The notes under the pieces: generated by a model | The model's input: the letters and a program-made list of their open reading frames with translations, nothing else | Told to the model about the DNA's origin: nothing | The model's database searches: none | Shown: positions 43,489-54,209 of the stretch, piece after piece | How positions within the stretch are numbered: position 1 is the first letter of the stretch | How the letters are laid out: the number at the start of each line of letters is the position of its first letter | NCBI RefSeq assembly: GCF_040869045.1 | Contig: NC_090320.1 | Span: forward strand, 118,057,112-118,121,111 | Origin: Eurosta solidaginis | Lineage: Eukaryota > Arthropoda > Insecta > Diptera > Tephritidae | DNA: 64,000 nt | Reading direction: 5' to 3' | Made by a program: the position numbers and the translations under genes

Positions 43489-45282
43489 CTAAGCGAGATA
43501 GTTCCTGTTTTTTATGGAAGGAATAAAATGCCGGCAAATTAAATTAGCTTGTAGACTGATACAGCTATAAAAGTCATTGTAGTGCGCGCACCAGATAAGA
43601 AGAGGATTATTTTTAGCAAAGTTTCGTCGACAAAGGGGTAAATAGAAAGGAACGTAGTGTCTGGATACTCTAGGGGGAACCGCAAAAAACAAGCGGCTGA
43701 GAAGGTCCGCAGAATCAATTTCTCCAATAATGAGCTTATGGATGAACAATACCCCCAGTAATATTCTCCAATTTTCCAGAGTGGGTAAGTTAATAAGAAG
43801 AAGTCTACTTCTGTATGGAGGAAGGTGGAGACTTGAGTCCCAATTAAGACCGCGCAATGCAAATATCAAAAATTGCTTTTGAACTGACTCAAGACGCATT
43901 ATATGCATTGAGAAACAGGGGACCAAACGCATGAGCAATACTCGAGTATTGAACGAACCAGCGATGTGTAAAGAACCTTAGTGAGGTACGGATCATCGAA
44001 CTCTTTAGCCCATCTTTTGACAAATCCAAGTAAACCCAACGCTTTGTTGGCTATAGATGAAATATGCATGTTAAAATTCAATTTGGGATCAAAAAGGACA
44101 CCTAGATCATTTGCAATAGATATACGCTCCAAAGGCGTACCATCTATTACATAAGATTTCAATGCTGGCTTCACTCGGTGAAATGTCATATGCTTACATT
44201 TAGAGCAATTTAAAGCTAATAAATTTGTTGTGCACCAACATTGGAACGAGTCCAAGTCAGCCTGAAGAAGATCCAAGGAACTCAAATCGGTAGGACAGTA
44301 AGTGTAGCAAAGTTTTACATCATCCGCATACATTATAGTATGGGAATATAATCTTGTCTGTGGCAAGTCATTAATGAAAAGGGCAAGGAGCAAAGGGCCT
44401 AGATGACTTCCCTGGGGTACGCCGGAGGAAACTCCGAACGATTCCGACAGATTGCACTTGAACAGGACTTTTTGGGTCCGGTTAGAAAGATAGCTTTTCA
44501 GCCACATTAATAGGTGAAACGGAAAGCCCAGTAAATCAAGCTTATGAATAAGTAACTCGTGGTTGACGGTATCAAATGCTTTGCTGAAGTCCGTGTAGAT
44601 GACATCCGTTTGCTTGTTCGCTAAAAATCCTTCCATAACTATAGAGGTGAATACAAGCAAATTTGTAGTGGTTGACCTTTGACGAATAGAACCGTGTTGG
44701 CATGGAGATAAAAGACTAGAACACTGATATTGGAGTTGACTGGTAACAATCTGTTCAAAGACTAGGAATGACTGAAAGTTTAGCAATACCCCTGTAGTTT
44801 TCAACTTTTGACCTACTACCTTTTTTATGCAGGGGTATAATAAAAGACTGTTTCCAAAGTGCCGGGAATGACGCAGATCCCAGAGATAGCTCAAATAATT
44901 TTAAAATAGGCTCATACATGTTTTCGGCGCAGTACTTAAGCACGCAACTAGGAACACCGTCCGGTCCCGGAGAAAAGGTGGGCTTCAAAGATTGAAGACT
45001 CTGAACAACAATATCACCATCAATGGCAGGATTCCTAATGGAATTCGAGCTATCTAAGCGATAGGGATATTGACCGGAATGAAAACCACTGGATGAATAC
45101 TTGGACTTAAAGAACTCAGAAAATAGTTCAGCAACGTCGTCATCAGTGCAAGCTTTCTTACCTCCAAAGGTTAATGAGGAAGGATACCCAGAAGTTTTCC
45201 GCTTTGAATTTACGAAACTGTAAAACTTTTTTGGATTTCTAAAAAATTGGGCCTTACAACAACTCAAGTACAAGTGAACCAC
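43489..45282 (-). pseudogene. CR1-like ORF2: linker, reverse transcriptase, C-terminal domain
   Basis: Motifs in order: FFRNPKKFYSFVNSKRK (post-endonuclease linker), TFSPGPDGVPSCVLK (RT start), FIIPLHKKGSRSKVENYRGI, VIYTDFSKAFDTVNHELL (motif A), SSGVPQGSHLGPLLLALFI (motif B), TIMYADDVKLC (motif C) and LGVLFDPKLNFNMH. After a frameshift at about 43920, the C-terminal part (43938-43489) follows. A frame change also occurs near 44770. The catalytic YADD is intact but no endonuclease is encoded, so the copy cannot move by itself. Confidence 0.85.
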
Positions 45283-45808
45283 AGTATGCTTAGGCCAAAA
45301 GAGGAATCAAGTACCTTATCGAAATATTCATCTGAAAGGGATATTTTAAATGAGGAGATGTCTCTCTCATATTTAAAGTTAAATTTATACACGTTGATAT
45401 TACTAGTGGGTGCAACCCCAAGTTTAGAGCAAACGTAATGAGCAATATCACTTACGGTAAGCGAGGCGTGTAATCGGGACACAAATACAGCCCTATGAGG
45501 TGGCACGGCAGTCACCTGCAAAGGAGTAGCGGATAGCGCACTAGAGAGCTGGGAAGGTGCGGCCGTTATAGAACAGTTGACAGAAAACGCATTGCTTGAC
45601 TTAGCGTTCGTTATCGAGCCCGTCAAAGAAGTACTATTTTTTTCAGGTACACTGGTATCGCCAGCAACAACCCCAGTATCGGTAACTGTTATTGTTGGAG
45701 CTTATTATACCGGTGGAGGTGTAGGATGAATTGGGGAGTCCAGCGAAATCAACATTGGTGACGTAGAACAAACAGCCGCAAAGGTACCACTATTAGTTCG
45801 TGCATCGT

Positions 45809-46387
45809 TTAATTTGCCAGAGATCGTCTCACTGGAAGTCTCGACACAGCCTTGGGAGATTCTTGTGGAGATTCCTGAGCTGCATTGTTCATAACGTCTT
45901 TGGTAAGCCTTTTAGTATCAGTCAACGCGGTTGAAGGGACATTCGTAGGAGGACAGCTTTGCCCCTGACTCGAAGACATGTTGGAGTCATCGTTGGGCAT
46001 ACATTTCTTACGTTTTGGGGATTCAGATATCAATTTAAATTTTTTAAAGTGAGCCTCCATCGTTTTGAATCTTTCGTTAAGGTCACGAAACCCAATAAAA
46101 ATGTTGTTGAACTCTTTCTGAGTTTGCCTCATAAAAGCTCGCATGTCATTTTCTACGGAACGACAATCATGACATGTCCAGTTCAGTCCAATTTTGCTGG
46201 ATATTAGGTCAACCACCCGACCATCTATGTGAGAGAAACCGGCACAGATAACATGAGCCATATTATCACAGAGCCAAAAACAAACATAAGTATCACCACG
46301 GGAAATATTCTTTTGATTGGTGCACTTCTTGACACAGCAATCCAACATAATTGCAAAGTTAAACAAACCCAAAAGAAAAATAGGCAA
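45809..46387 (-). CDS. CR1-like ORF1, PHD-finger part
   Basis: 192 codons. An N-terminal CCVKKCTNQKNIS…CDNMAHVICAGF…WTCHDC pattern is a PHD-like zinc finger. A coiled region (FIGFRDLNERFKTMEAHFKK) and a serine-rich linker follow. The frame ends at 45809; after about 180 bases the ORF1 C-terminal domain (45626-45264: VSDIAHYVCSKLGV, FKISLSDEYFDKVLD) continues in another frame. ORF1 proteins of this clade bind RNA. This one is broken. Confidence 0.75.
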   Translation of the reverse strand: MPIFLLGLFNFAIMLDCCVKKCTNQKNISRGDTYVCFWLCDNMAHVICAGFSHIDGRVVDLISSKIGLNWTCHDCRSVENDMRAFMRQTQKEFNNIFIGFRDLNERFKTMEAHFKKFKLISESPKRKKCMPNDDSNMSSSQGQSCPPTNVPSTALTDTKRLTKDVMNNAAQESPQESPKAVSRLPVRRSLAN

Positions 46388-46620
46388 AAGAACCTATAAG
46401 TATAGGATAAATTGAACAGCTGTTCAAAAAATATGGGCGAGAGTTATTTTGGAGCACTGGATGCAAATTGCATGACAGCGTATAGCTAGCAGCGAACACA
46501 ACAGAAAGCAAAAAGGGCACACAATGACTTGCTAATAGCAGCTACTAACAAAAAGGTATGCAGTTATCACAAAGTTTTGTGAAAATCTATGATATATGAA
46601 CACACAGACTGAATGTTTAA

Positions 46621-47404
46621 ATTGCACAAAAGGTGGCTTTCCAAACACGCCAATACAGTAGCGGAATCGAACCAGAGAAAGAGCTCATGCGGGGTCAGAT
46701 TAAAGTGGGAGCGAATTTGTTTTACCAGTTTTGTGAGCAGTACCACTCCAAAGAGTTCTAGATAGGGCAGGCTTACTGTTTTTAAAGGAGCGACCTTGCT
46801 TTTTGCCACGAGAAGATGAGTAGAGAATGTTGTGTCGCTGTTCTGCACTCGGAGATAAATGCAAGCGCAAAACGCCTTCTCGGAAGCATCTGAGAATCCG
46901 TGCAACTGAAAGGTTTTTATGGAGAAAATTCGACCCATCGGGGTATTTGTATTTCACTTATCGCGGAGAGATTTTCGCGAAAGCTGTTCCACTTCTGGAA
47001 CGCGTAAAGTTTAGCCTCTTCATCCCAGTCTGTTCCCTCTAGCCAGAGTTCTTGGAGGAGATTTTTAGCCATTATCATTATTGGCGATAGCCACCCTGCC
47101 GGGTCAAACAATTTCGCGACCGCTGACAAAATTTGTCGCTTTGTATTGGAGTTTGCTGCTAGGCAGAGTCATATGTATAGGAAAAGGAGTCGGTTATGGT
47201 ATTCCATTTTATGCCGAGGGTCTTTGTTGAGCTAGCGTCATGAAATTTTAGAAAATCTTCATCAAGGAGGTCAGATTTTGGGATACATTACAATATTTCA
47301 TGGTGGTTTGCCGTTATTTTCTTAAGCGGAAAACAAGCTGATGTTAGCGCTTCGATAACTTGGTGAAGCGAGTCTATAGTGGACTGTATACTATGTTCGC
47401 CGGA
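46621..47404 (-). mobile_element. Host BEL element, piece 3 (RT end and RNase H)
   Basis: The minus strand gives EHSIQSTIDSLHQVIEAL (after the RT YVDD block), then [29 protein letters not shown] and IPRWVEFSP. RNase H follows with [19 protein letters not shown] and [12 protein letters not shown]. Several frameshifts occur. At about 47405 it is joined without any boundary motif to the integrase start of the second BEL element, as if a deletion removed the sequence between. Confidence 0.75.
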
Positions 47405-48340
47405 GAGTAATAAACGACCGCCTACTCGTAACAATTTCAACGACAAGGACTTTTCTGAATACTCATGCAAAAATGGATTCAACTTTTGCAAGCTCGACGG
47501 TAGTGGAAGGTTTTTTGACAATTTTGTTATTTCTTGGCTATATTCATCACCTTGGACTATTTGAACAATTTTTAAGAAGCTTAATTGCAACTCTTGTGCC
47601 GATGGTGTTGGATCATACTTGGTGGATTGATTTCTCACCTTTAAGACCCATCGCAGAACATAGGCAAAAACTCGTAATAATTTTTTTTGTGAGGAATATT
47701 TTTCAATCACAGTTACGAGTAGATTACGCTCGTCACTTACTGCTACTAAGGCGCTGGCATTTTTCCAGTGCTTGTTCTTCAGACGTTAATTCGAAATGGG
47801 TATTTGTTGGCCAACTTGCGGGGTCTTCTAAGAGGAACCGTGGGCCAGAAAACCATATCGAGTTCTGTATTTCATCCACGCTACAACCCCGAGACACTTG
47901 ATCCGCAGGATTTTGTTTAGTTGGCACATGCCGCCACGAAGCACTTTGAGTCAACTCTTGAATCTCGGACACTCTATTTGCAACGAAAGTTTGCAACGTT
48001 GATGGATGTGTTTTTATCCAATGCAAAACTATTTCGGAGTGTGTCCAGAATGTTATGCTGTCAATAGGTCGATTGAACATTGGTGCAATGCGGGACGATA
48101 ACTTGGCCAAAAGATGCGCTGCCAGGAGCTCTAAACGAGGAAGAGACTTAGTCTTCAGCGGAGCAACCCTGGATTTTGCAGTTAGCAGAATGCATTTAAC
48201 GTCGTTAGCGAATTGGCTTCGAATATAAATACAACAACCATACGCCCTTATTGAGGCGTCGGCGAAGCCATGTATTTGACAATTAGCACTTGACTCAGTA
48301 TAAACAAACCGAGGAATGCTGATTGACACAACTGCAACAA
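47405..48340 (-). pseudogene. BEL RNase H to integrase N-terminus
   Basis: 48329-47733: ANCQIHGFADASIRAYGCC (RNase H), LPRLELLAAHLLAKL, FWTHSEIVLHWIK (the usual TDS reads THS) and WRHVPTKQNPADQVSRG. 47710 onward: MIEKYSSQKKLLRVFAYVLRW and LKLLRVGGRL, the linker and first residues of the integrase. After LRVGGRL the next residues belong to the host BEL RT, so the ORF is a hybrid. Confidence 0.8.
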
Positions 48341-48412
48341 ATTCGCTTTAAAATTCTGCCAACTGCTGTTGAGATACAACGGAATCGACTCATCCCAATC
48401 TAGTTTCTTAAT

Positions 48413-49609
48413 TCACAGCTCTTGCAATAAGATTTTAGCTGAGGTCACTAGTGGGGCCAACAAACCAAGAGGATCAAAGAGTCGGGCAGATACCGATAAA
48501 ATATTTCGTTTTGTAGCTCGTAACTCATCAAATGTATCATACAATCTAAACCGAAATAAGTCGTCTTTTGGCGACCAGTGAATTCCCAGCGTTTTAGTGG
48601 AGTCTGAATCGTTGAAACTTAACGATTTTTCAAGACTCTTACTATCGAAAAAACTTGGGTGGTTGGAGAACCACTTAGCTAACTGGAATCCTGCCGAATT
48701 TAAGACGTCAGTTACCTCACAGCGAATTCTGTCGAGGGATTCAAAATTTTCAGATCCGGTTAACAGATCATCAACGTAAAAATCGGTACGTATTACCTTG
48801 GCATTCATATCACTTAGCATCTGCAAACACCGTGTTGTGAGAAATGGAGCTGGCGCAGTGCCATAGGTAACGGTGTTTAAACGAAAAATTTGCAGAGGCT
48901 CGGATTGATGCTTTCTCCACACTATTAATTGAAAATTTCTTTCATTTTCATTTACGAGAACTTGGCGATACATCTTAGTGATGTCCGCCGTAGTAGCATA
49001 CTTATGCATTCGAAAACGAAGTAGCGTCGAAAAAAGTTCTTCTTGAATGTTCGGTCCAATAATCAAAATGTCGTTCAACGCAATTTGTGTTGACGTCCGA
49101 CTCGACGCATCGAAAACAACGCGGAGCTTCGTCGACGTACTTTGTGGTCTTAAGACACACTGATGCGGAATGAAATAGTAGGCTTCTTTCGGGATTTTGT
49201 TATCAGTGGGGCTCATGTGGCCCAATGCCAAGTACTCTTCCATGAAGTCCAGATACATTTGACGAAGTTCTGGATATTTCAACGAACGTCTCTCCAGCGC
49301 CTGAAACCGCCGAGCTGCGGTTTCAAATGACTGACCCAACGCATTTTGGTTAGTTTTGAACGGCAATCTTACTTGAAGCCGTCCCGACGGTGAGACTTCA
49401 GTAGTCTTAACGAAGTAGTCTTCGCATTTCATTTGTTCGGCGGTAAACTTTGTAGCCTGTGATTCCGAAGGGATTTCTTCCATTGCCCAGAATCTTTGGA
49501 CAATTTCATCAATTGCTTCGGAATCATCTTCGGCTTTGCATAACGCACTGCTAACTTCGGAGTGTTCACTTTGGTGGGAGACGTATTTGCCTGAAATAAC
49601 CAAACCCAA
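48413..49609 (-). CDS. BEL reverse transcriptase
   Basis: 398 open codons. Pre-RT domain (VQRFWAMEEIPSES), fingers YFIPHQCVLRPQSTSTKLRVV, ATTADITKMYRQVLV (motif A), FRLNTVTYGTAPAPFL (motif B), RTDFYVDDLLTGS (motif C) and ILSVSARLFDPLGLL (thumb). All catalytic motifs are intact. Upstream, an amber codon separates it from the protease frame. Reverse transcribes element RNA in virus-like particles when complete. Confidence 0.85.
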   Translation of the reverse strand: MGLVISGKYVSHQSEHSEVSSALCKAEDDSEAIDEIVQRFWAMEEIPSESQATKFTAEQMKCEDYFVKTTEVSPSGRLQVRLPFKTNQNALGQSFETAARRFQALERRSLKYPELRQMYLDFMEEYLALGHMSPTDNKIPKEAYYFIPHQCVLRPQSTSTKLRVVFDASSRTSTQIALNDILIIGPNIQEELFSTLLRFRMHKYATTADITKMYRQVLVNENERNFQLIVWRKHQSEPLQIFRLNTVTYGTAPAPFLTTRCLQMLSDMNAKVIRTDFYVDDLLTGSENFESLDRIRCEVTDVLNSAGFQLAKWFSNHPSFFDSKSLEKSLSFNDSDSTKTLGIHWSPKDDLFRFRLYDTFDELRATKRNILSVSARLFDPLGLLAPLVTSAKILLQEL

Positions 49610-49651
49610 AAGTGTTTTTTGAAGCGTCGGAAACCTTGCGTCAGTTTTAAT

Positions 49652-50368
49652 CTAACCATCCGACAAAAGATCGAAAAATGTTTCGGCCCCCAACAAAATA
49701 TCGATTTTTGAGGATTTATAGAACCCAGGATCGGCTAATTCAATATCAGCTGGAATTTTCCAACCTGTGGTGTTAACAGCCCGATCTGGGTGATTTGCCG
49801 AAATTGCTCCCATTACCCTAAAATCTGCGAGAAACTCGAAATTGTTAACTCGGGATTTTATGACTGCACTAACTTTGGACCGAACCTTTTGGGATGCATT
49901 ACCAATCCCGATGACATTTAATGTTGCCTTCTCTCGCCGAATTCGCAGCCTTTGTGCCAGCTCTTCAGTAATGAAATTTACTTGTGACCCTGAGTCAAGT
50001 AACGCACGAGCTGACACATAATCACCGGAGCAAGTTTTCAGCTTGACCACTGCTGTTGCTAACATAACGCGATCAGACACGCTCACTGTGTGCATAGCTT
50101 GTGAGGTCGAAGATTGTGGTGTTGTTTCGAACGATATCGGGTATTGGTGTAACACAGTGTGATGTGACCGGTTACATACTCGACACCGTTCTAGTCGGCA
50201 TTTAGAAACCGTATGTCCCTTGCGCAAGCAATTTATACACAATGGGACCAATTTCGCGAAATCGAATCTCTGCTGAGGAGAGAGAGTTTTGAATTTAGGG
50301 CAGTTGGTTAAGAAGTGGTCCTTGGAGTTGCAGTGGAAACAAGTAGTTGGCTTAGCTTTCGCAGCCAC
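49652..50368 (-). CDS. BEL zinc knuckles and protease
   Basis: 238 codons. Zinc knuckles CFHCNSKDHFLTNC and CINCLRKGHTVSKC, then CRVCNRSHHTVLH, then the aspartic protease SARALLDSGSQVNFI, followed by the flap-side region and IDILLGAETFFDLL. It ends at an amber TAG. Another amber (50380-50378) separates it from the upstream Gag part (50659-50378). Confidence 0.85.
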   Translation of the reverse strand: MAAKAKPTTCFHCNSKDHFLTNCPKFKTLSPQQRFDFAKLVPLCINCLRKGHTVSKCRLERCRVCNRSHHTVLHQYPISFETTPQSSTSQAMHTVSVSDRVMLATAVVKLKTCSGDYVSARALLDSGSQVNFITEELAQRLRIRREKATLNVIGIGNASQKVRSKVSAVIKSRVNNFEFLADFRVMGAISANHPDRAVNTTGWKIPADIELADPGFYKSSKIDILLGAETFFDLLSDG

Positions 50369-50377
50369 AAAGGATGA

Positions 50378-50743
50378 CTATGGCTTTTCAGCACTCTTGT
50401 TGGTTCTCCTTTGGATGTCGTGCGACTTTGATAATGTCGACGCTTCTTCAGAGGAGAGGTGCTGGTATCTCTTATTGAGAGTCGCTTCGCACTCACTCCA
50501 CAGCGGAAGCTTGTAGTAATAAAGTTGCTCCTCCCACTTAGACCGCGTCGTGGGATCAACCTTCGACATTACTAAATGTATCAACATCGCATTGGAAATA
50601 TTTTTATCATCACCCAAAGACAACAGGGAGTCAAAGACAGCTGATACGGTGTCGATCATAGACCGCAGCGAAAGCGACGATGGCTTTTGGATTTTCGGAA
50701 GCTCAAACAGTTTCGAAACTGTGTTCGAAAATATAAGACATTT
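50378..50743 (-). CDS. BEL Gag middle part
   Basis: Codons for SMIDTVSAVFDSLLSLGD, MSKVDPTTRSKWEEQL and LWSECEATLNKRYQHL, the DUF1759-type C-terminal capsid region. It continues from the N-terminal Gag at 54788-54267, with the LINE plus its target duplication between. It stops at an amber codon ahead of the zinc knuckles. Confidence 0.8.
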   Translation of the reverse strand, partial: KCLIFSNTVSKLFELPKIQKPSSLSLRSMIDTVSAVFDSLLSLGDDKNISNAMLIHLVMSKVDPTTRSKWEEQLYYYKLPLWSECEATLNKRYQHLSSEEASTLSKSHDIQRRTNKSAEKP

Positions 50744-50758
50744 ATTGTCATATACCTT

Positions 50759-53700
50759 CGGGGGAGCCTGAAATCCCTAGAGGGCGCGTCCCCAGGTGGC
50801 GGATAGGGGAATGCCTCCCAGATATGGGTGGTAGGAGAGAAATCAAATATCTCCCGCGGACCACACAGGCCGAAGAAGGACACTTCGTTAATAAACCAAA
50901 GTACAAAAAAAAAAAATCCTGTCGCCTCTTTGGGAGCCGAGTAGCCGGCAGGTGGGCGTCTGTTCTCCATGTAAGGAGCGGCCTGCTTCGAGCAATCTGT
51001 GAACTCATCACTCGCTGATTGAAATTTAAATAATATTCTAGCATGGATCAAAACGATAACGGAAACTATTCTCCACGGGGTAACCAGCATTTGCGACACA
51101 ATCCCTCTGCTTCGGCAGCTGGCACATCGGATGTGGAGGTGCCAAATTCACGCTTTAATATTAGGATGAATGAAACTGAAACGACCGACCAAGATCATAT
51201 TCCTGAAAGTAACAAACATCACAGAATCGGCATGAAGCATAAAACACAAATATGTACATGGAATGTACGAACTCTCTACGAGAGTGGTAAGCTTGAACAG
51301 CTACGGAGGGAAATGCACCGATACAAAATAGACATATTAGCCATACAAGAGTGCAGATGGACAGGATATGGCCGAATAAATGACCAAGGAACAACGTTCC
51401 TATACTCGGGCCGAAATGAAGGAGAGAGTCACACCAGCGGCGTAGGTTTTTTAATAACAAATACAATAGCGAAAAGTATTATTGAATGGGTGCCGATAAG
51501 CCCCAGAATTATTATACTTAAACTCCGCACTAGAGCAAGGAAACTAGTCATCATCAATGTTTATGGACCAACAGAAAGCCAAAATGACGAAATCAAAAAC
51601 GAATTTTTCGATACGCTCAACAGCTGCGTAAACTCACACGTTAATCAAGGGGACATATGTGTTATTCTAGGCGACTTTAATGCTAAAGTTGGATCTGACA
51701 ATGATGGTCTAGATATATACATGGGTAAACACAGCCCTGGTACCCGGAATGACAATGGTAGTAGGCTTATAGAATTTTGTTGTGAAAACGGTCTGGTGAT
51801 CGGTGGAAGCTTATTCCCACATAAATTAGTCCACAAAACAACATGGACGTCTCCGGATCAACGCACTAATAACCAAATGGATCACGTACTAATAAACAGC
51901 AGATGGAGGTCATCCTTGCTAGATGTGCGCGTTAAAAGAGGAGCAGATATTGGTAGCGATCACTACCTTGTAGCTGGTAGTTTCAGATTTAAGGTAGCCG
52001 CAGTACAGAAAAACCTTCAAAAAATTAGCGAGAAAATTGATATTGAGAAACTAAAGCATGAAGAATATCAAAATGCCTTTAATGCCGCAGTACGCGAACG
52101 TGTTGAACAGGTAAGCATGAGTGGTAGTACAGGTGACAGGCTAGACTACGTTAATAATATCTACCAAGAACTTGGTAGCAGTATCCTTGGACACAAAAAC
52201 AAAGCAAAGAAAGTATGGCTAACAAATAATACGTGGACACTTATTGAACAGCGGCGGAAAATTAAAGAATCGCTTCTCAGACGGACGAACAACAATGACA
52301 CGGAGGAAGCAAGGCAGTTAGCTGCAAGGTATAAAGAAAAATGCAAGCAAATTAAGAAGTCTGCTAGAAAAGACAAGAGGGAATGGGCTGACACATTAGC
52401 AAGTCGAGCTGAAACGGCAGCCAGATTAAATAATATGAGGGAACTCTATGAGATTAGTAGGGAACTCACCGGAAAATACAGGAGTGGTCAAAAACCAGTA
52501 AAAGACTTAAACGGAAATCTTATTACTGAAAGCGAACAACAAATGAGTGTATGGGTGGAACACTTCAAGAAAGTATTAAATAATCCTGTAGGTGAAGCGA
52601 CCTTAAATTCCAACACTATTGCTGCAAACTACAACAGCCAACCCCACTTCAATGGGGTAAACAGCGCGCCCCCTACGAAAAATGAAATAATTTCAGCAAT
52701 CAAGTCCTTAAAAAAGGGCAAGGCCCCAGGAACTGATGACATATATGCTGAATACCTCATAGCAGATCCAGATACCGCAGCTGAAACCTTACTTCCAATC
52801 TTCCGTCAGGTATGGGAAGAAGAATCCTACCCTCGTCAGTGGAATGAAGGCATACTTGTAAAAGTCGCAAAAAAGGGAGATACCTCTGATTGTAACAACT
52901 ACAGAGGTATCACCTTACTCTCGATTCCTAGCAAAGTGTTCTCCACGATCTTACTGTCCCGAATTGAAGAGGCGGTGTATGGAACTCTAAGAGAAAATCA
53001 GTTTGGCTTTAGACAAAACCGATCCTGTGTTGATCTAATAAATACCGTCCGAATCATTGTTGAACAATGCTGTGAATACAGAACATCAGCTTATTTACTT
53101 TTTATCGACTTTAAAAAGGCTTTTGATAGTCTCGACAGGAAATATATTTGGGAAATACTACGAAAACGAGGGATGCCCAATAAAATAATCAACATTATAA
53201 AGGCAATGTATGCCGAATTTAAGTGCCGGGTCAGTCACGATGGGCGCCTCTCAGAACCCTTCGAAATTAAAAGCGGGGTGCGACAGGGATGCATACTCTC
53301 CCCGCTCTTGTTTATCTTGGCATTAGACGAGATTATGAGGAACGCAGAATATGGTGGACACGGTGTACAGTGGACGCCTTTCACTCAGCTAGGGGATTTA
53401 GAATATGCAGACGATGTCTGTCTGCTAAGCCACAGAAGTACTGACCTTCAACACAATTTAGAAGCTGTCAACACACATGCAAAGGAGGCCGGACTAAGCA
53501 TCAATACAGCGAAAACCAAAGTCATAAGATGCGGCTATAGTATTTCATCAAGGCCATTGACGCTTACGGTTGACGAAAATGAAATCGAAGGTGTAGAGTC
53601 CGTTGTTTATCTTGGTAGTATTGTCTCAAATAAGAGCGGTGCAGATGAGGACGTTCAGTCTCGCATAAACAAAGCAAGAATGGTATTTGGGCAACTGGCA

Positions 53701-54209
53701 AACGTGTGGAGGTCCAGCCAAATATCTTTAAAAACGAAGCTTCGACTGTTTAATTCGAATGTTAAATCAGTACTGTTTTATGCTTGCGAGACGTGGAAAA
53801 GCTCAACTTCAATTCAGAAACGTCTACAAGTTTTTATTAATAAATGTCTGCGCCGAATCCTGAAAATTCGATGGCCGGAAAGAATTTCAAATGACGACTT
53901 ATGGTCTAGAACAAATCAACCTAAGGCTACCACAGAAATAACCAAGCGTAAATGGTCGTGGATTGGTCACACTCTCAGAAGACCTCCAGTAAATATAGCC
54001 AGACAAGCATTGCGATGGAATCCACAAGGAAGCCGACGACCTGGTGCACCTGCGAAAACTTGGCGCAGAACTGTGGATAAAGAACTCGAAGACGCAGGAT
54101 ATACGTGGAATGACATCACAAGAACTGCACCTAACAGAATAAGATTTAAGTCGGTGGTCGAGGCCCTATGCTCCAATAGGAGTTGAGGAGGATGATGATG
54201 ATGATGATG
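50759..54209 (+). mobile_element. Full-length RTE-like LINE with intact ORF and 15-bp target duplication
   Basis: The 15-bp target ATTGTCATATACCTT occurs at 50744-50758 and again at 54210-54224. The 3' end is a (GAT)n-type microsatellite (54187-54209), typical of RTE-like elements. The 5' UTR is about 280 bp and starts CGGGGGAGCCTGAAATCCC. One uninterrupted ORF (51043-54186) encodes endonuclease and reverse transcriptase. It inserted in antisense orientation into the Gag of the BEL element. The intact ORF and perfect duplication mark it as one of the youngest insertions here. Confidence 0.9.
51043..54186 (+). CDS. RTE-like LINE ORF: apurinic-type endonuclease plus reverse transcriptase
   Basis: 1047 residues. 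The chosen ATG is the first in frame. The endonuclease starts near residue 70 (CTWNVRTLYESGKL), with IQECRWTGYG (about 103, catalytic Glu), GDFNAKVGSD (about 209) and SDHYLV (about 305). A coiled, basic linker follows. The reverse transcriptase has KGKAPGTDDIYAEYL, FGFRQNRSC (about 660), FIDFKKAFDSLDR (about 686), SGVRQGCILSPLLF and LEYADDV (about 787). The C-terminal region contains HTLRRPPVNIARQALRW and RRPGAPAKTWRRTV. All catalytic motifs are present and there is no stop, so the protein could be active. It nicks DNA and primes reverse transcription at the nick. Confidence 0.92.
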   Translation: MDQNDNGNYSPRGNQHLRHNPSASAAGTSDVEVPNSRFNIRMNETETTDQDHIPESNKHHRIGMKHKTQICTWNVRTLYESGKLEQLRREMHRYKIDILAIQECRWTGYGRINDQGTTFLYSGRNEGESHTSGVGFLITNTIAKSIIEWVPISPRIIILKLRTRARKLVIINVYGPTESQNDEIKNEFFDTLNSCVNSHVNQGDICVILGDFNAKVGSDNDGLDIYMGKHSPGTRNDNGSRLIEFCCENGLVIGGSLFPHKLVHKTTWTSPDQRTNNQMDHVLINSRWRSSLLDVRVKRGADIGSDHYLVAGSFRFKVAAVQKNLQKISEKIDIEKLKHEEYQNAFNAAVRERVEQVSMSGSTGDRLDYVNNIYQELGSSILGHKNKAKKVWLTNNTWTLIEQRRKIKESLLRRTNNNDTEEARQLAARYKEKCKQIKKSARKDKREWADTLASRAETAARLNNMRELYEISRELTGKYRSGQKPVKDLNGNLITESEQQMSVWVEHFKKVLNNPVGEATLNSNTIAANYNSQPHFNGVNSAPPTKNEIISAIKSLKKGKAPGTDDIYAEYLIADPDTAAETLLPIFRQVWEEESYPRQWNEGILVKVAKKGDTSDCNNYRGITLLSIPSKVFSTILLSRIEEAVYGTLRENQFGFRQNRSCVDLINTVRIIVEQCCEYRTSAYLLFIDFKKAFDSLDRKYIWEILRKRGMPNKIINIIKAMYAEFKCRVSHDGRLSEPFEIKSGVRQGCILSPLLFILALDEIMRNAEYGGHGVQWTPFTQLGDLEYADDVCLLSHRSTDLQHNLEAVNTHAKEAGLSINTAKTKVIRCGYSISSRPLTLTVDENEIEGVESVVYLGSIVSNKSGADEDVQSRINKARMVFGQLANVWRSSQISLKTKLRLFNSNVKSVLFYACETWKSSTSIQKRLQVFINKCLRRILKIRWPERISNDDLWSRTNQPKATTEITKRKWSWIGHTLRRPPVNIARQALRWNPQGSRRPGAPAKTWRRTVDKELEDAGYTWNDITRTAPNRIRFKSVVEALCSNRS

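Larger units (their letters stand above)
42877..46620 (-). mobile_element. CR1-like LINE inserted in the host BEL
   Basis: Boundaries come from the restored BEL reading frame on both sides. Minus strand, 5' to 3': short 5' UTR, ORF1 with PHD-like zinc finger (46387-45809, then 45626-45264), ORF2 reverse transcriptase (45282-43489, frameshifted), and a 3' UTR (43488-42877) holding six GGAATGC…GATTCC inverted motifs and an AT-rich end. The endonuclease domain is missing: ORF1's last residues run directly into the post-endonuclease linker of ORF2. No clear target duplication. Confidence 0.85.
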
